Assembly (NCBI GenBank): GCA_963678705.1
Contig: OY783205.1
Coordinates: 16,864,001 to 16,928,000, forward strand
Source: Panorpa germanica
Lineage: Eukaryota > Arthropoda > Insecta > Mecoptera > Panorpidae
DNA: 64,000 nt
Direction: 5' to 3'
The notes beneath the pieces were generated by a model. That model saw only the letters and a program-made list of their open reading frames with translations. It did not search any database and was not told the origin of the DNA. Below are positions 57,633-64,000 of the stretch, piece by piece. A program made the position numbers and the translations under genes. Positions within the stretch are counted from its first letter, which is position 1, and every line of letters begins with the position of its first letter.

Positions 57633-60600
57633 TCCTATATTATAATGTTCTAACTGTTTGAATCTATTCTTATATTCTTATATTCTTATGATCTTATATT
57701 CTTATACTAGCTTTTACCCCCGTCGCAAGCGACGTCTGTCTTTTGTGTATGGCTTTAATTTCATGTCAAATTTAATTTCCATTTTAAAATTTAAATATTT
57801 AACTTGTTCTATATAAATTTTACATACAAAAATAAATAATTTTTCATATAAATTGACTAAATGACTGTTGATTCGTAAATAAGTTACCAAGGTTAGCCTA
57901 TATAAAAAATTTCAAGTTTTTTGCACAATTTTTACTTTCGGCAAAAACTGCCCCCGTGCCCCCAAATAAAATTTTGAAATTTTGAATTTTTTTTTTATTA
58001 ATAATATACTTAATTATTCTAGAACCCAGAATATGAACTTTCTCCAACGTTCCCTACCGGGCCCCCGAATTTCTTCAACCCCCCACTTTTCAATTTTTGT
58101 ATTTCTAATTTTTGAGATATGTCAGCATTGAATACCTTAATACACTTGCAAAATTTCAACTTTTTATCTTTTACGAATTAAAAGTAATACAGCAAAAAAG
58201 GGCTCCAAAATTACGGGTTTCCAGGAAATTCAGGGAAAAATCCGGGGACGTCAAAAGTCTTAGAATTTTTTTCTCTACGAAAGAGGAAATTTTTAAAAAC
58301 TTTCCTGGAGCCGTTTTCGAGATGCCATACAAAATTCGAACCAAACATATAAACACATAAACATATAAGAATATAAATATACACTTGGGTCATTATAATA
58401 TACTTGAGTTTACCCCCGTCGCAATGCGACGTCTTTTTGGCGTGTATCATTTGAATCCAATAAAATAATTCGTAATTAAATTTCATATTTAACAGTTCTA
58501 TTTTTAAATTGAAATAATAAATAAACTCGCGCACATATACACACATATAAATTGACAAAAAAAATATTATTTTTTTTTCAAAATAAAAAATATTTTCAAT
58601 TTATGCGTTATTTGACAAACTTTTTTTCAAAATTTGGAATTTTTTTTTTCGATTCGTAAATAAGTTACCAAGGTTAGCGTATACACAAAATTTCAACTTT
58701 CTAGCACAATTTTTACTCTCGGAAAATACTGCCCCCGTGCCCCCAAATAAAATTTTGAAATTTTGAATTTTTTTTTATTAATAATATACTTAATTATTCT
58801 AGAATCCAGAATATGAACTTTCTCCAAAGTTCCCTACCGGGCCCCCGAATTTCTTCAACCCCCCCTATTTCAATTTTTGAATTTCTAATTTTTGAGAAAT
58901 GTCAACATTGATTACCTTAATACAGATGCAAAATTTCAACTTTCTATCTCTTACCAACTCAAAGTAATACAGCAAAAAAGGGCTCACTTTTTTTCCAGTT
59001 TTTTCAAAATAACGGGTTTCCAGGAAATTCAGGGAAAAATCCGGGGACGCCAAAAGTCTTAGAATTCTTTTCTCTACGAAATAGGCAATTTTCAAAAACT
59101 TCCCTGGAGCCGTTTTCGAGATGCCATACAAAATTCGAACCAAACATATAAACATATAAGAATATAAGAACACAAATATACACCTGGGACATTATAATAT
59201 AGGATGTTTGGTACTGAATTTTGTATGGCAGCGCGAAAACGGCTCCAGGGAAGTTTTTAAAAATTTCCTATTTCATAGAGAAAAAAATTCTAAGACTTTT
59301 GGCGTCCTCGGATTTTTCCCTGAATTTCCTGGAAACCCGTAATTTTGGAAAAACTGGAAAAAAAGTGAACCCTTTTTTGCTGTATTACTTTTAAGTCGTA
59401 AAAAATAGAAAGTTGAAATTTTGCATGTGTATTAAGGTATTTAATGCTGACATTTCTCAAAAATTAGAAATTCAAAAAGTGAAAAAGGGGGGGTTGAAGA
59501 AATTCGGGGGCCCGGTAGGAAACTTTAGAGAAAGCTCATATTCTGGATTCTAGAATAATTAAGTATATTATTAATAAAAAAAAATTCAAAATTTCGAAAT
59601 TTTATTTGGGGGCACGGGGGGCAGTAATTTCCGAGTGTAAAAATTATGCTAGAAAGTTGAAATTTTGTATATAGGCTAACCATGGTAATTTATTTACGAA
59701 TCGAAAAAAAAATTCCCAAATTTTGAAAAAAAGTTGGTCAAATAACGCATAAATTGAAAATATTTTTTATTTTGATAAAAAAAATATATTTTTTTAGTCA
59801 ATTTATAAATGTCAATGTATATGTGCGAGTTTATTTATTATTTCAATTTAAAAATAGAACATTTAAATATGAAATTTAATTACGAATTATTTTATTGGAT
59901 TCTAATGATACACGCTAAAAAGACGTTGCATTGCGACGGGGGTAAACCCAAGTATATTATAATGTCTCAGGTGTATATTTATATTCTTATATGTTTATGT
60001 GTTTATATGTTTGGTTCGAATATTGTATGGCATCTCGAAAACGGCTCCAGGGAAGTTTTTAAAAATTTCCTATTTCGTAGAGAAAAAAATTCTAAGACTT
60101 TTGGCGTCCCCGGATTTTTCCCTGAATTTCCTGGAAACCCGTAATTTTGGAAAAACTGGAAAAAAAGTGATCCCTTTTTTGCTGTATTACTTTTAATTCG
60201 TAAAAGATAGAAAGTTGAAATTTTGCATGTGTATTAAGGTATTCAATGCTGACATTTCTCAAAAATTAGAAATTTAAAAATTGAGAAAGGGGGGGGGTTA
60301 AAGAAATTCGGGGGCCCGGTAGGGAACTTCGGAGAAAATTCATTTTCTGGATTCTAGAATAATTAAGTATATTATTATTAAAAAAAATTCAAAATTTCAA
60401 AATTTTATTGGGGGGCACGGGGGCAGTATTTGCCGAGAGTAAAAATTGTGCTAGAAAGTTTAAATTTTGTATATAGGCTAACCTTAATAACTTATTTACG
60501 AATCGAAAAAAAAATCCCAAATTTTGAAAAAAAGTTGTTCAAATATCGCATAAATTCAAAATATTTTTTATTTTGATATAGAAAATGTATTTTCTTAGTC

Positions 60601-60752
60601 AGTTTGTATGAAAAATTATTTGTTATTAAATGTAAAATCAATATAGGACGAGTTTATTTATTATTTCAATTTAAAAATGGAATTAAATTTTGACATGAAA
60701 TTCAAGCCACTCACAAAAAACAAACGTCGCTTGCGACGGGGGTAAAAGCTAG
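57633..60752 (+). mobile_element. Dimeric short Helitron (D4), split by D3
   Basis: The 5' segment 57633-57706 (TCCTATATTATAATGTTC..CTTATA) resumes at 59205 (TGTTTGGTACTG..) after the opposite-strand insertion D3. The uninterrupted sequence is seen at 15380-15460. The internal dimer joint CCCAAG|TATATTATAATGTC is at 59952/59953. The 3' end is hairpin CGTCGC-TT-GCGACG, GGGGTAAAAG, CTAG at 60749-60752, then T. It starts directly after the CTAG of the preceding Helitron. Confidence 0.85.
57707..59204 (-). mobile_element. Dimeric short Helitron (D3), nested in D4
   Basis: Minus strand: 5' TCCTATATTATAATGTCCC at 59204, internal joint CTCAAG|TATATTATAATG at 58403/58402, 3' hairpin and CTAG at 57707-57710. 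It sits between A and T of the host sequence CAAACA|TATAAG (minus strand), with no duplicated or lost base compared with 15380-15460. Unit Y has small deletions near 58200 and at 57790-57870. Confidence 0.88.
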
Positions 60753-60764
60753 TATATATATATA

Positions 60765-62361
60765 TCCGGTATCAAAATCGTATATGGTATCTTCTAAACG
60801 GCGACTACAAAGTATTTTAAATTTTGACATTTTAATATTATGTAAAGGACGAATTTCTAAGACTTTCTACGCTCCTGAATTTCCGTGGAAAAACTTTTCC
60901 TGGAAAAACAGGAGAATTCGAAAAAATACTTTTGCAATTTTCTGACGAACAGGAAAAGATAGAAAAATGAAATTTTGTGTGTGTATTAAGTTGTAAGTGT
61001 AATAGTTGGAGATTTAAAATTTGAGTTTAGTAACGGCGCGAAATTCTGGGGACATTGTTAGAATAGAGTAATAACGTTAAAATTTAATATGTTGGCTCGC
61101 TGTAGACAGTAATTAATGATAAAAGTAGACAACCCCTTGCTTCAAATATAAAAAAAATATATAATAAAACTTGTGGTATATATTTAGACAGTAATTGTGC
61201 ATGTTTGTTAATAATTGGAATACCAAAATTTTAATGCAGTAGCGCCGTGAATTTTTAGGGAAAATGTCGCAACAGAGCTAGAACGTTGAAATTTAGGACG
61301 TAAGCCCAATATAGAAGGTCATTAAAGACAAACTAATGAAAACTGCAAATTTCCAGAGGCGGCGGGCGCTGGGGGCCAAAAACCAGAACTAACTAACCAG
61401 AACTATATAGAGATGAAAACCTATAGCTTAGAATACATGTTGTTGGATACAATCGAAATAGATATCCGGGCTAAAATTTGTTCAGTAGCAGAGGTATCTG
61501 GGGAGTACGTATAAGTATGCTAAAATATAAATACAAAGCTGTAATTTAGTATGCGGTTATAGATTGACAATAATAAAAAATATATAATTAAACTACATTT
61601 TTTTAAATGTATTATTAGGGCTGGGGATGATAAACTGATTGATTATATGAACAGTATTGAGGTAGAACGATGATATTTTGCATGTAGAATACTAAATAAA
61701 AGAATAGTAATTAGAATACTAATACTAATACGAATAAGAATACTAATTAAAAATTGTTCTCTATATGTTTGATATTCAATTTACATCCACTAGTAGAATT
61801 GGAATGATATTTAGTGCGTTTGCAATAAATAGTCAATAACCCAACCCCAAAGACAAAATAAGAAAAATAAAAACTGTGTATGTGGATATTTGCTATAATT
61901 TCGAAAAAAATTAACGTCTGTAAGGGCGCGAATTTGAGAAAGTGGTGGCAAAAACAGTTTTGCAATAGAGCTTAATTTTGAATTTTAGTATGTGGAGAGA
62001 ATATTTAGTACGAGTAAATTAAATTGTTATGGAAGGGGGCAGTATTTGCTGAGAGTAAAAATTGTGGTAGAAAGTTAAAATTTTGTATATAGGACCTTGG
62101 TAGCTTATTTACGAACCGAAAAAAAAAATTCCAAATTTTGAAAAAAAGTTGTTCAAATAACGCATAAATTGAAAATATTTTTTATTTTGATAAAAAAATA
62201 TATTTTTTTAGTCAATTTATATGTGTCAATGTATATGTGTGCGAGTTTAATATTTCAATTTAAAAAAAAAAAATTAAATATAAAATGTAATTACGAATTA
62301 TTTTATTGGATTCAAATCATACACGCCAAAAAGACGTTGCTTTGACGGGGGTAAACTCTGG
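60765..62361 (+). mobile_element. Helitron, TCCGGT-type 5' half joined to short-family 3' half
   Basis: The 5' end A|TCCGGTATCAAAATCG is at 60765. At about 62035 the sequence switches to the short Helitron interior (GGGGGCAGTATTTGCTGAG). It ends with the weakened hairpin GACGTTGC-TTTGACGGGGG and CTGG (62358-62361). From about 62204 onward it is essentially identical to 16037-16194, so the 3' part belongs to the duplicated block. Confidence 0.75.
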
Positions 62362-62408
62362 TAAGATTATAAGATCATAAATATATACCTGGTCCATTAT
62401 AAATAAGA

Positions 62409-64000
62409 CTAGAGTTTATCCCCAAACAAAGTCCCCCCCTTAAGTGTTTAAAAAATTTGCTTGAACAAATGTTTTGAAATTCAAAAATATAGAGACCCTA
62501 AATAAAGTTGATCCTGTCAAAAAATTAGACCTGGGCGGTGTTGCCGATTTTGGCTCTTCTATTTAACAGAGAAATAAATACCAAGACTATTATTAATTAG
62601 TATTAGTATAGTTAGGGTCGGAACAAGAGAAAAAAAAAACATTGAAAATTAACAAAATGGCGTGCTTTTGAAATTGGAATTATATACCCGGTGTTTTTTA
62701 CCAGTTGCTTAACGAAAAAGATACCAAATTATTGAAATAAAGAAATGATTCTAGTTCCAATGATAGCTATTGATGTTGTGAATAACATATTAAAATTTAC
62801 AACAAGAACACCATTCCGAAAAAAGTAGATTTGAAATAAATAAAATCAAAGTTTTAAATATGCTATGGCAATATTCTTAAAAAAAATTAAAATCACATTC
62901 TTAACAGACAATACTTTCGAAATATCAAAAATTAAAAAAATCGATTTTTTGGAAAATTCTAGTCCCCTCTTAAATATGTCTAACATGTAGGATGCGAAGT
63001 TGCGAGATTTTGTAAGCAAAGGATCAAGATGTATGATGGCATGTGGATATTAAATAAAAGAAAGCATGTTGAATAAGATAAACTGGACACGTACCTGATT
63101 GTCTAGATTGTAGACTCGGATGGCCGCAAGCTAGTCTTCAGTGTAACGTTTCTTCTTCGATAGTACAGCGGTATTGTGATATATATAATGTCGAATAACT
63201 GGTTTCACAATTATTATTTTTAGGTAGTTGAATTAGGTAAAGAAAGTATTTATGCATGGTACGATCTCACTTGAGTGTAGAAAATAATGAACCAGCTTAA
63301 GCCATAAACACGTTTAGGTAAAGGAGAATCTGAATACCTTAGGGTGGGGGTAATAGGGCGGATATAACAGGTACATCTATCATTTCCAATAAGAAATATC
63401 AAAACAATTGTACTATGCTTTTGAACCATAGATGGTGCTAATATTGGTTTGCGTCCAATTGTAATGGGTTTGCAATACGCTTATTCAAATGTGTTAGCAA
63501 AAGGCTGGAAAACTTCTTATCTTTGGTCAGATCTGTTAAAAGTTATTTAAATATGTCCATTAACTTTCATATTTTTTTGAAATACCGAAATTTCGACGAA
63601 ATTTCTGTTTTACCGCATAATTATTAGTCAAAGTTATGACGTCACTTATTTACTATTGAAGGTTGTGATCCAATGAGCCAGAATTACAGAATTGACGAAC
63701 CATTTTATGTGCGCATTCCAGAAAATTACAAATATTATTTATTGCGTTGCCGTGCCGGACAGTTTTTAATTAGAAAAAATTGATATAAGAATAGAAGTTT
63801 CAGAATTTTATTTAGACAATTACAAAAATTATTATACAAAATCTAAACTAAACATATATTATGCTTTTATACATAATCCTTTTGCCTTGTAGCTTCATAG
63901 TAACATTCTGTGGATGTACAAATAAATTTAAAAAAAAAAATACGATCTGTACAAAATGTGAATACGTAATAATAGTTTCCAAGACGTACAAGAACAAGGG
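62409..64000. repeat. Composite repeat G, copy 5 (runs off window)
   Basis: Practically identical to 16242-17833 at a constant offset of 46,167 bases. Differences seen include AAGCTGG to AACTGG-type single changes near 63080 and GAAGAACTGG to GAATAACTGG near 63195. It contains the TGACGTCA palindrome (63637-63644), the captured-exon-like frame near 63095-63184, and the hAT left end at 63679. The right end lies beyond the window. Confidence 0.8.
63679..64000. mobile_element. hAT left end, continues beyond window
   Basis: Same end sequence (CAGAATTACAGAATTGACG) and left flank (CAATGAGC) as at 17512. The identical mutated flank shows this is a copy of the same insertion, not an independent one. 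Confidence 0.65.

Noticed and set aside
7319..62361. Tandem GACGTCGC..GCGACG motifs as a CRISPR-like or regulatory array
   Set aside because: Each motif is the 3' terminal hairpin of an individual Helitron, at irregular spacing and on both strands.

Overview
The window is a strongly AT-rich stretch of animal nuclear DNA, almost certainly from an insect. The evidence is two host-type genes with spliceosomal introns (an F-box/leucine-rich-repeat gene and a RING-H2 gene), Jockey-type LINEs with PRE_C2HC plus zinc-knuckle gag proteins, BEL/Pao and Ty3/gypsy remnants, hAT and DDE transposase remnants, and many Helitrons. I cannot fix the insect order. No tRNA, rRNA or CRISPR array was seen. Most of the window is mobile DNA, much of it nested.

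Layout. 80-4141: decayed Rep/helicase Helitron (minus). 4161-5822: non-autonomous Helitron. 5823-7310: composite repeat 'G' (copy 1) with a hAT end and a gypsy-type integrase remnant. 7319-8668: Helitron 3' half joined to an F-box/LRR pseudogene. 8754-12996: nearly full-length Jockey LINE (copy A). 12992-16194: head-to-tail array of short Helitrons. 16242-19800: G copy 2 with a complete hAT remnant. 20530-20923: LINE fragment. 21125-22718: dimeric Helitron. 23308-25690: second Rep/helicase Helitron, fused to a LINE gag remnant. 26387-28513: possible solo LTR and LINE fragments. 29333-31240: the F-box/LRR gene. 32665-36665: BEL/Pao gag and G copy 3. 37207-41250: transposase and LINE scraps. 41555-43556: third Helitron, with an open 511-codon helicase. 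43557-47700: nothing recognised. 47711-48707: RING-H2 gene. 49318-51588: BEL/Pao gag and G copy 4. 51589-55066: 5'-truncated Jockey copy B. 55155-62361: a second Helitron cluster with one dimer nested inside another. 62409-64000: G copy 5, running off the window.

The most informative structure is Helitron biology. Termini (5' TC, 3' hairpin about 10 nt before CTRR, insertion between A and T without target duplication) can be read directly, and one nested insertion gives a filled-site/empty-site pair. A short Helitron exists as a head-to-tail dimer with the same internal junction in four copies, so it appears to have multiplied as a dimer. Other Helitrons abut as CTAG|TC or carry two 3' hairpins in a row. 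The three Rep/helicase Helitrons have lost different parts: two keep the HUH nuclease but lack the ATPase motifs, and one keeps the helicase but lacks the nuclease. None looks autonomous.

Two pairs of segments are almost identical across 42-46 kb: Jockey A/B (about 3.5 kb, sharing disabling mutations) and 16037-17833/62204-64000 (about 1.8 kb, no net indel). They point to very recent transposition or segmental duplication, or to an assembly effect.
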